Below are positions 25,023 to 34,293 of a stretch of 64,000 nucleotides of DNA, in pieces. This stretch comes from Leptospira meyeri. Lineage in GTDB: Bacteria > Spirochaetota > Leptospiria > Leptospirales > Leptospiraceae. The stretch lies in the NCBI RefSeq assembly GCF_004368965.1, contig NZ_SORO01000001.1, positions 2,512,001-2,576,000 on the forward strand. The letters are read 5' to 3'. Each line of letters begins with the position of its first letter. The stretch's first letter is position 1. Position numbers and translations under genes: made by a program. The notes under the pieces are model-generated. The model worked only from the letters and a program-made list of their open reading frames with translations, did not search any database and had not been told where the DNA came from.

Positions 25023-26416
25023 AATTTTATTTAAAATTTTTTGTATTTATCTACTTCTTCACCTATCCAGTTTTTGGTGAGGAAGTAGTCACAACTAAAA
25101 AAGACGAACCGGATGGCTACTATGGATTAAAACTTGGAGCCATCTTAACTCCTACACTTTCTTATCGCATTAGAGACAAAGCTTCGGGAACTACAGACTT
25201 ATCCCCCTCTGACAAAGCCGGATTTTCTCTTCCTTGGACTATGGTGACCATATCGAAAGAATGGGAAGATACAGGAATCAAGGCCGAATTTTGGGGAGAA
25301 ATCCTCCGTAACGATGCATTAACGAACGATACGTTAGCTGATACCGGAAATAAATCTAACCCTTACGTATTTTTGGTTAGGCGAGCAAATCTGGCAAAAA
25401 CTTTCGAATTAGGAAATACAAAACACCAAATTCAATTTGGAATGTTTGAACTTCCGCATATGTTTTCTGTTTGGTCAGGGAACTATGATTGGCGTTATTT
25501 TGATAAATCACCATTAGAATCTATGGGTTTTGCAAAAGACCCAGTAGATCTTGGAGTCAATTACATCCTTCGCTGGAAAACATTTTCTGTGCAAACTGCA
25601 GTCGTGAATGGAGAAGGATATCGTAATACTCAAAATACGACGAATACCGGTTATGATGTAATTGGAAAGTTAGGATGGGAACCATCCTGGACAGAAAATT
25701 TTAAAACAGGTCTTCATATCTTAGGAAGAGCATCGAATGCTTTTGGTTATGCGAGTGATGAATGTCGAGAAGGAAAAACGCGCTGCCTCGTTAATGATGG
25801 CAATCCTGCAACTAGAAAGCAGGGAAGTGTTTCACTAAACCAAGAGCAAGTGATTGCTGTTGAATCTCATTTGGTATGGAAAGACACTCTCAATTTAGGA
25901 TTGGGGGGAATGGCCAAAAAACAATTGGGTGGGGAAATCATCGATAAGTTGGCTCCATACCAGCCAGCGACCAAAGTCGCAGAATCTACGGGAAGGGGCG
26001 CATACCTTTGGGCAGGGCTCGGCAATGGAACCCTCCGGCTTGTCATGCGAGGAGAAATTGCAACAGGCGGACCATCACCAGGTTTACGTGCCACTGAGAC
26101 AGTGGAACGAGAGCCTTGGTTGAGATTCAAACCGGGAACCACGGAGCCTCTTTACTCCGATCAGTCTTATTACATTACAAGGCAAATCTTTGGAGAATGG
26201 TTTATGACTCCTTCGGCCAGGTTGGCAATAGGATATACGGAGGTGCATTCGTATGATTCTAAAGGTGAACCAAATAAATGGTATGTAGACAGTACCGGGG
26301 AAGCATCAAATCGTGTCGAATATATAGAACAGTTTTCAAAACCAGCGACACATCCGATTTCTGAATACGGAAGATTGGATCGAAGTATTGTTTTGAAAGC
26401 CACAGCCACGTTCTAA
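25019..26416 (+). CDS. Outer-membrane beta-barrel (porin-like)
   Basis: A 465-residue exported protein starting at GTG, which overlaps the previous stop by four bases. Residues 1-21 are a signal peptide. The mature part is Tyr/Trp/Gly-rich and alternates amphipathic strands with short turns and longer polar loops, and ends in the aromatic SIVLKATATF, matching a 16-18-strand barrel. No residues specify a substrate. It could be a porin or transporter for a solute used by the cluster. It is sandwiched between a FecR-domain CxxCH protein and a DsbD-like protein, so a role in an extracytoplasmic redox system is possible. Confidence 0.7.
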   Translation: MKFYLKFFVFIYFFTYPVFGEEVVTTKKDEPDGYYGLKLGAILTPTLSYRIRDKASGTTDLSPSDKAGFSLPWTMVTISKEWEDTGIKAEFWGEILRNDALTNDTLADTGNKSNPYVFLVRRANLAKTFELGNTKHQIQFGMFELPHMFSVWSGNYDWRYFDKSPLESMGFAKDPVDLGVNYILRWKTFSVQTAVVNGEGYRNTQNTTNTGYDVIGKLGWEPSWTENFKTGLHILGRASNAFGYASDECREGKTRCLVNDGNPATRKQGSVSLNQEQVIAVESHLVWKDTLNLGLGGMAKKQLGGEIIDKLAPYQPATKVAESTGRGAYLWAGLGNGTLRLVMRGEIATGGPSPGLRATETVEREPWLRFKPGTTEPLYSDQSYYITRQIFGEWFMTPSARLAIGYTEVHSYDSKGEPNKWYVDSTGEASNRVEYIEQFSKPATHPISEYGRLDRSIVLKATATF

Positions 26417-26426
26417 GAAAGCGAGT

Positions 26427-27716
26427 ATGGTATCTGAAATCCAAACCTTTATAGAATCCCAATTGTCTTCTGGTTCCTTTTCCATTTATAGTTTTTTCTT
26501 TTTGGCCTTAGGTGGATTACTAGCTGGTCTCCTGCCCTGTGTGTATCCTTTATATCCCATCACGGCAGGAATTCTAAAATCCCGAGTTACGAATCATAAA
26601 TGGTCACATCCTTTCGTTTATTATGTGGGTCTGGCTAGTATGTACGCACTTTTTGGCCTTATTGCGGGCTTCAGTGGAGGAGCATTCAATTCATTCCTAC
26701 GATATCCTGAAACACAAGTTTTCCTTTCTATTTTGTTATTTGTTTTGGGCCTCAGTGTTGCTGAATTTTTATATTTTCCTTTTTTTTCAGGTGACTTAAG
26801 AAATTCAGCAAATGTAAGTTATGCGAATACTTTCTTTTTGGGAGCCGGTGCGGGCCTTCTTTCCTCTCCTTGTGTGGGTCCTGTTGTGGTATCGATTCTT
26901 GTCCAACTCATTGCTTACCAAACAGAAGGGATTAGTTTAGTTCCCATTCTTTTTACTTCATTAAAAATGTTTGTGTTTGGTTTAGGTCTTGGGATTCCTT
27001 TTTTACTGATTGGAGTTTTTGGTTTCGCCCTTCCGAAATCGGGAAAGTGGATGAAGTCCGTTCAGTGGATTCTTGCCTTGATGATTTTGTATTTTTCTTT
27101 TACTTACTTAGAAAAAGCTTTCGTACTTTGGGGTTTTGATCCAATTCTTTCTTTAAAAGTATTTTTCCTTTGGTCCTTGGCTTTGGTCTTTTTCTATTTG
27201 CAAAAGAAAGAAGGTCTGCCTCACGAAAAAATGAAACAGGCACTTTTACAAATGTGCGCTTTTACTTCCCTTGTCGTTCTCCTTATGCTTTTGCAATCCG
27301 GGGCAGGAAGATTTCAAACCGAATCATCTTATCTAAAAACAAACTCAAGTCCAACAGAAGTTCATGGAAATTTGGAATGGCAACGTTCGGCGGAAGCAGT
27401 GTATCGGATCGCTAAGGAAACAAAAAAGCCAATATTTATCGACTTTTTTGCTGATTGGTGTACAAACTGCAAAGAGTTCCAAAAACTTACGCTTTCGCAT
27501 AAGGAATGGAATGAAACTTTTAAAAATAAGGCCATCCTTTGGAAAGTCTATGATACCGATTCCATTTTCGAAGAGTTTGCAAACAATCCTAATTATCCAG
27601 AACTAAAAATTGGTTTACCATTTTTTCTCATCTTAGATGCGGACGGAAAGATGATCTACAAATCGAATGATTATTTAGATACCAAAGGTATGATCGAAGC
27701 AGTTCGAAAATTTTAA
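26427..27716 (+). CDS. DsbD-like thiol-disulfide transporter without the N-terminal domain
   Basis: A 429-residue inner-membrane protein. Residues 20-300 hold about eight membrane segments of the CcdA/DsbD type, with the redox Cys pairs in GLLPCVYPLYPI and SSPCVGPVVV. A periplasmic thioredoxin domain follows (about 325-429) with the active site ADWCTNCKEF. The DsbD alpha domain is absent, so it receives electrons from cytoplasmic thioredoxin and passes them to another partner. That partner may be the CxxCH-bearing FecR protein upstream, since heme attachment needs reduced thiols. It is separated by ten bases from the barrel gene and likely in the same operon. Confidence 0.88.
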   Translation: MVSEIQTFIESQLSSGSFSIYSFFFLALGGLLAGLLPCVYPLYPITAGILKSRVTNHKWSHPFVYYVGLASMYALFGLIAGFSGGAFNSFLRYPETQVFLSILLFVLGLSVAEFLYFPFFSGDLRNSANVSYANTFFLGAGAGLLSSPCVGPVVVSILVQLIAYQTEGISLVPILFTSLKMFVFGLGLGIPFLLIGVFGFALPKSGKWMKSVQWILALMILYFSFTYLEKAFVLWGFDPILSLKVFFLWSLALVFFYLQKKEGLPHEKMKQALLQMCAFTSLVVLLMLLQSGAGRFQTESSYLKTNSSPTEVHGNLEWQRSAEAVYRIAKETKKPIFIDFFADWCTNCKEFQKLTLSHKEWNETFKNKAILWKVYDTDSIFEEFANNPNYPELKIGLPFFLILDADGKMIYKSNDYLDTKGMIEAVRKF

Positions 27717-27725
27717 TTTTTAAAA

Positions 27726-27750
27726 CGAACCGGTCTATCTGACCGATTCG
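27726..27750 (-). terminator. Hairpin after the nitronate monooxygenase gene
   Basis: CGAACCGGTC (27726-27735) and GACCGATTCG (27741-27750) pair with one mismatch around a five-base loop. On the minus strand the hairpin is followed by TTTTAAAAATT, so it should terminate the nitronate monooxygenase transcript. It sits between convergent genes. Confidence 0.6.
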
Positions 27751-27762
27751 CATATCTACTGT

Positions 27763-28704
27763 TTAGCGAGGAAGGCTGTTTAACGTCGACAAGTATTCGC
27801 TTGCAATTTCTTTTACAATTTCGCCAGCAGGTTTCACTTCGTGGATTTGAGCTACTCCTTGTCCGGCAGACCAAATATCTCTCCAACGTTTGTATTCTTG
27901 TTCAATTGCTTTTTCTCCACCAGCATGACCGGCCGCAATTTTTTTCGGACCATCCTCTAAAATATCAGGAGAACGTTCTACCGATTTTGATAACCAATTG
28001 GCAGGTATTCCTGAAATTTTTTCAGTATAAATAATTTCATCAGGGCTTGAATCAATTAACATTTGTTTGTATTCATTTTGTGCCCTGGACTCTGGAGTTG
28101 CAATAAAACGAGTTCCAATGTACACAGCATCTGCTCCTAAAGACAAGGCCGCCGCCATTTGTGATCCAGTGGAAATGGCTCCTGCTGCAATGACTGGAAG
28201 TCCAACTTCTTTTTTTAAGTAAGGAATTAATGCAAAAGGAGTGATGGCGCCTGCATGCCCGCCAGCTCCTTGGGAGACGGCAATGAGAGCATCAGCTCCT
28301 GACTTTGCAACAATATTTGCGTGTTTGAGTGTGGTCACGTCGCAAAACAATGTAGATCCATTCGCTTTAATCTCTTTTGCAATGGTTCGAGGAGTTCCTA
28401 AACTTGTAATGATAAGTTCCACTTTTAAATCCATAACGACTTCAAATTGTTTTGCCCAATTTGGATTATGTTCTTTGTGAAGGATCAAATTGACACCGAT
28501 TGGTTTTTTAGTTTTGGACCGAATTTCTAATATACCTTCGCGGAGCTGTTCAGGGGTTCTATAGTTTAATGAGGGAAAACATCCGATCCCACCAGCCTCT
28601 GAAACTGCTACTACTAACTCCGGATAAGAGACAAGGAACATTGGAGCTGCAATGATCGGTAGATCAATTTTTAACATTTCACTGATTTTTGTTTTGATTT
28701 TCAT
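27763..28704 (-). CDS. Nitronate monooxygenase-type flavin oxidoreductase
   Basis: A 313-residue TIM-barrel FMN enzyme of the nitronate monooxygenase/2-nitropropane dioxygenase family. LPIIAAPMFLVSYPELVVAV, GGIGCFPSLNYRTPEQL, VIAAGAISTGSQMAAALSLG and DAVYIGTRFIATPES (phosphate-binding loops) are typical, and the QGAGGHAG motif (about 145-152) carries the conserved His. The family oxidises alkyl nitronates or acts as NADH:quinone reductase. The substrate is not evident. It is separated by 18 bases from a small exported protein on the same strand. Confidence 0.88.
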   Translation of the reverse strand: MKIKTKISEMLKIDLPIIAAPMFLVSYPELVVAVSEAGGIGCFPSLNYRTPEQLREGILEIRSKTKKPIGVNLILHKEHNPNWAKQFEVVMDLKVELIITSLGTPRTIAKEIKANGSTLFCDVTTLKHANIVAKSGADALIAVSQGAGGHAGAITPFALIPYLKKEVGLPVIAAGAISTGSQMAAALSLGADAVYIGTRFIATPESRAQNEYKQMLIDSSPDEIIYTEKISGIPANWLSKSVERSPDILEDGPKKIAAGHAGGEKAIEQEYKRWRDIWSAGQGVAQIHEVKPAGEIVKEIASEYLSTLNSLPR

Positions 28705-28722
28705 AAATCTCCTGTTATACGA

Positions 28723-29019
28723 TTATGGTTGGGTAGGTTTTGGAATTAGATTGGGTAATTCGACAGGATATCTTCCTGTACGAGGAATACAACTCATGGC
28801 AAAACCTTGGATAATGTAACAGAGGGAATCCTTCGAAATACACTTTAGGGATTTTTGATACTCTTGTCCGTCGATTTCCATTGCTATGGAATAACATTCC
28901 ATTTTGTCTTCCACGAATAGTTCTTGGGCAGTTTTCTCTTCTTGGGCCACCAGAGTGGAAAGAGACAATAAGAGGAAGGAGAGTAGATAAAAAAATGATA
29001 GGAATCGATTGCGATTCAT
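28723..29019 (-). CDS. Small exported Cys-containing protein
   Basis: A 98-residue protein with a signal peptide (cleavage likely after LVAQ, residue 26). The mature part carries four Cys (KMECYSIAM, LKCISKD, LCYIIQ, MSCIPR), suggesting two disulfides, and ends in a Pro-rich tail. It is predicted to be periplasmic. No known family. It is transcribed toward the nitronate monooxygenase with an 18-base gap and may share its transcript. It is divergent from the SpoIIE-family gene, with 36 bases between starts. Confidence 0.6.
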   Translation of the reverse strand: MNRNRFLSFFYLLSFLLLSLSTLVAQEEKTAQELFVEDKMECYSIAMEIDGQEYQKSLKCISKDSLCYIIQGFAMSCIPRTGRYPVELPNLIPKPTQP

Positions 29020-29055
29020 TGAACGTATCCTGCTTGATCCTATAGGAATTAAATT

Positions 29056-31008
29056 TTGAAAGAAGTCAAATCATATAAATCGATTCACACTTTCTTACAG
29101 TTTGTTCTTTATTTCGGGTTTTCGATCCAGCTATTCGGATGTTTGGATTTGCAATCGGAAGTCACCCCTGATCGACAGTTTCAACAGTCGATTTATCTTT
29201 TGGACAGGTATTATTATTGGTCTTCCGAGGAAGTAAAAGACCCAAGCGTCATTCCAAACAATGTTTGGCAAAAAATGGATCCTGACCGCCTTGGATTTGA
29301 AACTTTGAAAGGCCAATATCTTTATGTTAAATTTAGCGATCAGTTTGTTAGACAACTCAAAAGCCCTGTGCTTTACGTTGAAATAGCTTTGGAACAATTT
29401 AAACTTTTTCAAGGAAAAGAATTTGTTTTTGAATCCAGATTCCAAGATCATTTTTTTCCTTATATCATTCCGTTAAATCAAAACCCATCTGGATCGATTA
29501 TCATTCAGTTTCAATCGAGATATCGTGGTTTTATTGGAATGGATAGAAAGGTATTTTTCAAAGATCATTCCATGGCACTAGTGGATTTGTTTTTAGACAA
29601 TTTTGCTGAAACCTTTTTTGCGCCGATTTTACTTGTCCTTTCCATTATTTTTCTTGGATTCTATTTTCTCAGAAAAAGAGAGATGATATTCCTGAATTTT
29701 TCAATTCTTCTATTTTCCGCCTCACTTATAGAAGGTTTAAATGGATTCGTTGGTTTTTCACTAAGTCAGTTCTCTTATATAGTCACTCCCTTAACATATA
29801 TTAATTTTGGATTTTTCCCATTTGCACTTTTGCTTTTTTTGATTGGAATCTTTCCTCCTTTCTTTCGCAATTTATTTAAGATTCTCGCAGGTATTCATAT
29901 CATAGTTTTTATCATATCGATTGTAAGTAATTATGAAAATGGAGTTTCGTTTCTAAACAGTGAAGACGATTACAATTGGGTAATTGTATTGGAAGCTGTG
30001 ATCACAATTTTTTCTTCAGTCTATGTTTTGGTTAAGGGCAATAAAAATTTGCAAACGATTACCTTGGGTTTACTCTTTATCGTATTTGCAGGTCTACATG
30101 ATATTTTAGTTGATCTAGAACTACTCTCACATAATCAGAGGATCATACATTTTGGATTTTTTATGATGTTGGTTTTGTTTGGTTTTTATGTATTCAAACA
30201 TTATTGGCAACTTTTACATTCGATTAACAGGATGAATGCGGAGTTACGTAGCAAAAACAAAGAACTACAGAGGTTAATTCAAATTGATAAGGATTTGGCT
30301 TTGGCTCATGCTCTCCAAAAATCTTTATTATCATCTAAATACAATGAAGATGATCGGATTAGAATCATCGGTTTTTCGCAGAATTTAGAATCTGTAGGAG
30401 GAGATTACTTTGATCATACAAAAGATAGTATGGGAAATTGGGCAATTCTTATGGCAGATGTGTCGGGGCATGGGATCTCTTCTGCGATGGTAGCCGCCAT
30501 GTCTAAAATGGCTTTTGTAGGGGCAGGTGCATATTTACAATTTCCATCCAGGGTTTTTCATTCAATGAACAGGCATTTGGTTGGGAAAACAAAAAATCTA
30601 TTTATTACTGCCTCCTATGTATTTATTGATACCGAATCGTATACGGCTACATTCAGCAATGCAGGCCATCCTGGATTTTTCCTCATTCGAAATTCTGAAC
30701 CAGAAGTTATTCATTTAAACGTGAAAGGAAAACCTCTGGGTTTGTTTTCTCACATCCCTTATGCAGAAGATACAGTGAAATTATTACCCGGAGATAAAAT
30801 TTTTTTATACACCGACGGAATTTTTGACCTGTTGAATGAAGTTGGTGACAGCTTCGGCGAAGACAGACTCAAATCGCTGTTATGGGACAATCGTTACCAA
30901 AAATTTCAGGAATTGGCAACGATTGTTCAGGATTCGCTCTTTCGGTTTTCATCAGGTTGGAAATACCAAATGGACGATTTAAGTTTTTTATTAGTCGAAA
31001 TTAAATAA
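29056..31008 (+). CDS. Membrane SpoIIE-family serine phosphatase (7TM sensor)
   Basis: A 650-residue inner-membrane protein starting at TTG with AGGA nine bases upstream. Residues 1-170 are an extracytoplasmic domain after a signal/anchor, resembling a 7TMR-DISM-type sensor. About seven membrane segments follow (residues 190-390). A short coiled coil precedes the PP2C/SpoIIE domain: GGDYFDHTKD, MADVSGHGISSAMVAAM and LYTDGIFDLLNE hold the metal-binding Asp residues. Such enzymes dephosphorylate STAS anti-anti-sigma factors. A STAS gene lies at 53816-54154 in this window, but a functional link is only a guess. Confidence 0.85.
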   Translation: MKEVKSYKSIHTFLQFVLYFGFSIQLFGCLDLQSEVTPDRQFQQSIYLLDRYYYWSSEEVKDPSVIPNNVWQKMDPDRLGFETLKGQYLYVKFSDQFVRQLKSPVLYVEIALEQFKLFQGKEFVFESRFQDHFFPYIIPLNQNPSGSIIIQFQSRYRGFIGMDRKVFFKDHSMALVDLFLDNFAETFFAPILLVLSIIFLGFYFLRKREMIFLNFSILLFSASLIEGLNGFVGFSLSQFSYIVTPLTYINFGFFPFALLLFLIGIFPPFFRNLFKILAGIHIIVFIISIVSNYENGVSFLNSEDDYNWVIVLEAVITIFSSVYVLVKGNKNLQTITLGLLFIVFAGLHDILVDLELLSHNQRIIHFGFFMMLVLFGFYVFKHYWQLLHSINRMNAELRSKNKELQRLIQIDKDLALAHALQKSLLSSKYNEDDRIRIIGFSQNLESVGGDYFDHTKDSMGNWAILMADVSGHGISSAMVAAMSKMAFVGAGAYLQFPSRVFHSMNRHLVGKTKNLFITASYVFIDTESYTATFSNAGHPGFFLIRNSEPEVIHLNVKGKPLGLFSHIPYAEDTVKLLPGDKIFLYTDGIFDLLNEVGDSFGEDRLKSLLWDNRYQKFQELATIVQDSLFRFSSGWKYQMDDLSFLLVEIK

Positions 31009-31070
31009 AAAATATTCAGACTTAAAACTAAAAAATGAAAACTATCGTTACTTTAACTTTGATCCCAATA

Positions 31071-32108
31071 TTATAATTCTGGGTTGATGATAAACCGAAT
31101 TGGATTTCCTTTTTTTTCTTCAAGTGCATGTAAAAATTCATTTGTTTCTTCTAACTTATGAACTCCACTAATCGATTTTGTCAGACTAAGTTTTTTATCT
31201 TTATAAAGTTGGATGAGTTCGGGAATGGCCCTTCTATCGGAACCATAAGAGCCCGTAATACGGATTTGCCTTTCAATCAGGAAAAAAGGCATCGGTATTT
31301 CTAATTTATTTCTACCAATTCCGACAAGAACGATTCTTCCTCCTCGGTTCATGGCTCGAACCGAATTTTCAATGTTTGGCATGAAACCAGAGAAGTCGCA
31401 TAACAAATCTATGCCACCTGATTTTTCTTTTAAAACTTTGCCAACTTGCATATTCTTTTCAACTAATATAAGTTCATCGGCCCCGTATGCTTTTGCATTT
31501 TCCAGAGAACCACTATCGATATCAACAGCAAAAATTCGGCCAGCACCCAATGCTTTAGCAATGGCCACAGCGTGAATTCCCAGTCCTCCACATCCAATGA
31601 TGGCAACTGTATCACCTGGTTTGATTTCACCCTGGTATTTGACTGCATGATACGGAGTGGAAACAGCATCGGCAAGGATGGCACCTTCCGTAAATGGAAT
31701 TTCGTCTGGTAAGTTGTGGAGATAACGTTCTTCAATTTGTAAATACTCAGCAAATCCACCGCGTTGGTTAAAACCAAGAACTCCAATTTCTTCGCAAAGA
31801 TTCTCTCTACCCGCCAAACAGTGTTTACATTTTCCGCAAGAAGTGCCAGCGCTGACAACAACCCGATCACCTTTTTTGAATCGGGTGACTTGTTCTCCTA
31901 CCTCTTCTACAACACCGGACGTTTCATGTCCAGGAACACAAGGTGTATAAGTAGCCTTCATTTTTCCGTGGAGGACCAAATGAATATCCGAGCCACAAAT
32001 TCCGCAGGCTTTGACTTTGATTTTTACTTGGTTAGGGAGAAGGGAAGGGAGATCCAAATCTTGGATTTCAAGTGTTCTTGAACCTTGTGGGAGTACTGCT
32101 GCTTTCAT
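31071..32108 (-). CDS. Zinc-dependent medium-chain alcohol dehydrogenase
   Basis: A 345-residue zinc MDR enzyme. CGICGSDIHLVLHG (36-49) has the catalytic-zinc Cys, GHETSG the catalytic His-Glu, and GTSCGKCKHCLAGRENLC the four structural-zinc Cys. IGCGGLGIHAVAIAKALGAG is the NAD(P) Rossmann loop, and VDIDSG has the Asp that favours NAD. It oxidises an alcohol or polyol to a carbonyl compound. Its start overlaps the end of the preceding HEAT-like gene by four bases, so the two are translationally coupled. Substrate cannot be deduced, although the sequence resembles sorbitol/butanediol-type dehydrogenases. Confidence 0.88.
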   Translation of the reverse strand: MKAAVLPQGSRTLEIQDLDLPSLLPNQVKIKVKACGICGSDIHLVLHGKMKATYTPCVPGHETSGVVEEVGEQVTRFKKGDRVVVSAGTSCGKCKHCLAGRENLCEEIGVLGFNQRGGFAEYLQIEERYLHNLPDEIPFTEGAILADAVSTPYHAVKYQGEIKPGDTVAIIGCGGLGIHAVAIAKALGAGRIFAVDIDSGSLENAKAYGADELILVEKNMQVGKVLKEKSGGIDLLCDFSGFMPNIENSVRAMNRGGRIVLVGIGRNKLEIPMPFFLIERQIRITGSYGSDRRAIPELIQLYKDKKLSLTKSISGVHKLEETNEFLHALEEKKGNPIRFIINPEL

Positions 32109-32710
32109 TGAAAGATTCCATCTAACTCCGTCAACATGTCGCTCGCATCCGTTTCATTTAATTGTTCTAACGTTAGTTCGATTGTATCAGTGAGGTAGTA
32201 TTTATAATTTTTGTATGTAGATAAAAACTCTTTTAGTTTTTCTTTTTCATCATCGGAAAGTCTGTTTTCCAAATTGAGTTTGCATAGAGCAAGAACGCCA
32301 AAAGCTGATTTTAATTCATCAGAGTTGGAAGCAATGGTAAATAACTCTCGAACATCAAGTTCGGCAAAAGTGGGAAGTAAATCAGAGATAAGTTCCATCG
32401 CACCAATGGGAATGGCACGATCGAGTGATTTGACATAATTCAGGAGTACTCGATAACTTTTTGAATCACCCACATAAGAGAGAAGATAAACCATACCAGA
32501 GAGTAAGGACTTATGGTAACCCCAGCTCAGTCGACCAGAGTCGGCTTCTCGAATGATTTGGTAGATCAGTGCCCAGATGTTTTTATCTCCGTCTGCGGCC
32601 AATTTCATCAAATCCAAAAGACGTGATTCCCAGACCGGTTGGTCCATTTCAGATTTCAGGAGGTCGATGGCTTCCAGAGGGGAAGTTGGTAGTGATCCTA
32701 ACTTTTGCAC
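32105..32710 (-). CDS. Helical-repeat (HEAT-like) protein
   Basis: A 201-residue soluble, all-helical protein made of hairpins of about 35-40 residues (WESRLLDLMKLAADGD, NIWALIYQIIREAD, YKSLLSGMVYLLSYVG, AMELISDLLPTFAELD, LKSAFGVLALCKLN), a pattern resembling HEAT or armadillo repeats, which bind partners rather than catalyse. No known family. It is upstream of and overlaps the zinc dehydrogenase (ATGA), which suggests that the two proteins function together. The promoter lies in the 99-base gap before the divergent plus-strand run. Confidence 0.55.
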   Translation of the reverse strand: MQKLGSLPTSPLEAIDLLKSEMDQPVWESRLLDLMKLAADGDKNIWALIYQIIREADSGRLSWGYHKSLLSGMVYLLSYVGDSKSYRVLLNYVKSLDRAIPIGAMELISDLLPTFAELDVRELFTIASNSDELKSAFGVLALCKLNLENRLSDDEKEKLKEFLSTYKNYKYYLTDTIELTLEQLNETDASDMLTELDGIFQ

Positions 32711-32809
32711 AGATTCTTCTCCGACATAATTCTAGAATATGAGACGTATATGTCTTTTCTTTTTTATCATGCTAATGTTTTCTGCGTACGACCGAAACTA
32801 TTTGCATAG

Positions 32810-33628
32810 ATGAAACGTTTTTCGGTCATAGTAATGCTCTTTCTGACAGTGATTGGAGAGATGACACCGGATCAGTCCAGTTCTAAGGCTACTCAGTTAA
32901 TTCGTGTTAGCTACGGACTTAAGGATAACTACGAGTTTCTACGCATTCTAAATTCCACAATCAGCAACCGCGGAACGGAAGACCAAAAAAAATACTTCAA
33001 ACGTTGCGTACAACACCATATTGAATCGGAAATTCTGCATCTGCAAATGGATTTGGGTCGTTCTTATTCTGAACTCCGGAGAACACAAGGTTTACTCATC
33101 CAATTGTATATTTATGTTTTAGAAGATGAAATCGAAGAATTAGAAGTTGAATTAGGTAGGCTTGCAAGACTTGCCAACGGAAAAGAAAAAACGGAAACTA
33201 AATTATACCTAAGGTTGGGATATCGTGAAATCGCTGTTGCGAAACAAAAATTACTGGTAGGAAAAAACATTCGACCTTACCTGTATTTGATGAAACTCCA
33301 AGAATTGGCATACTCACTAAAATCTCTTAAACAAGCAGAAAAGTACATTGTCCTTCTTGGTTTATTGCATGATTCGATTGATGAATTTGATAAAGAGACC
33401 AGAACTTTTGCTGATATGGTTCATGAAGTCAATCGAATCATTTTTAATGATCGCGAAAAATACTTACGATTGTTGTTTGATAGTCACTTTGATTCCTACG
33501 GATCTTTAGATTATTATGAACTGATCTGGAAACAACCGGATCTGCATGAATTGGCTACAGGTATCCCTGGATTTGATCCAGCCTATGTTAGAAACCCTGA
33601 AGAAGCCAAACCACCAACGTTTAAATAG
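32810..33628 (+). CDS. Exported helical protein, first gene of a tight run
   Basis: A 272-residue protein with a signal peptide (residues 1-17) and an otherwise helical, Glu/Lys/Leu-rich sequence with several heptad-like stretches (LQMDLGRSYSELRRTQG, VLEDEIEELEVELGRL, LYLRLGYREIAVAKQKLL). It could be a periplasmic scaffold. No domain recognised. It begins a plus-strand run with spacing of 2, -1, 4, -4 and -8 bases to the following five genes, so it is probably co-transcribed with them. The Cys in RCVQHH is single. Confidence 0.6.
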   Translation: MKRFSVIVMLFLTVIGEMTPDQSSSKATQLIRVSYGLKDNYEFLRILNSTISNRGTEDQKKYFKRCVQHHIESEILHLQMDLGRSYSELRRTQGLLIQLYIYVLEDEIEELEVELGRLARLANGKEKTETKLYLRLGYREIAVAKQKLLVGKNIRPYLYLMKLQELAYSLKSLKQAEKYIVLLGLLHDSIDEFDKETRTFADMVHEVNRIIFNDREKYLRLLFDSHFDSYGSLDYYELIWKQPDLHELATGIPGFDPAYVRNPEEAKPPTFK

Positions 33629-33630
33629 TT

Positions 33631-34293
33631 ATGCGATCATTTATTTGGGAATTTCCCCTCACAGCAGGATTTTCATTATTTCTTTTTTTGTTATACCCAA
33701 CGGTTTCTATTTTTTTTCCTGATTTGATTTCTATTTATTTTATCGCAACACCTGGTGAATTCGAACCAATTAATTGGGTTTTATCTACATTCTTCCACGG
33801 ATCCGGTGCACATTTGCTTTCGAATTTATTTTTTCTTTTATTACTTGGTCGAGTTGTAGAAAATCGAGTAGGAAAAGCAAGATGGCTGTTATTTTATTTT
33901 ATGGCAGGATTACTTTCTGTGTTAGGTGATGCGACAGTAAGGGGCTTAATTTTAGGAGACCGGACTCCCATTGTAGGAGCAAGTGGAGCGATTTCTGGTC
34001 TGGCTTCTGCTGCCACTTTATTATCTCCTTTTCGTTTTCCTATATCCAAAAAAAAATCCATACCATTCCCCGTTTTTCTCTTTGGTTGGATGATGGTTTA
34101 TTCGGATATAACCAATTTATTTGCTCGCGATCAAGTAGCTCACTGGGCTCATCTTGGCGGTTTTTTTTCAGTTTTTGTAACGAGTTACTTACTGGGCGAC
34201 AAAGAAAGACGAGAAATTAGACAAGGCTTTCTCTTGAACTTTACCTTTTTTACATTGACTATCATTCTTCTTTTTTTTATCAACAATAGGTAA
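33631..34293 (+). CDS. Rhomboid intramembrane serine protease
   Basis: A 220-residue integral membrane protein with six membrane segments. HGSGAHLLSNLFFLLLLGRVVENRVGKARW is not written in full here but holds the conserved N (LLSN) and the loop 1 pattern. IVGASGAISGLASA (about 111-124) carries the nucleophile Ser in GASG, and VAHWAHLGG (about 169-177) the catalytic His. Rhomboids cut membrane-anchored substrates within the bilayer. The protease follows the previous gene after two bases, and the next gene's ATG overlaps its stop (TAATG). Its substrate may be a product of this run, such as the anchored nitrilase-like protein, but that is inference. Confidence 0.9.
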   Translation: MRSFIWEFPLTAGFSLFLFLLYPTVSIFFPDLISIYFIATPGEFEPINWVLSTFFHGSGAHLLSNLFFLLLLGRVVENRVGKARWLLFYFMAGLLSVLGDATVRGLILGDRTPIVGASGAISGLASAATLLSPFRFPISKKKSIPFPVFLFGWMMVYSDITNLFARDQVAHWAHLGGFFSVFVTSYLLGDKERREIRQGFLLNFTFFTLTIILLFFINNR

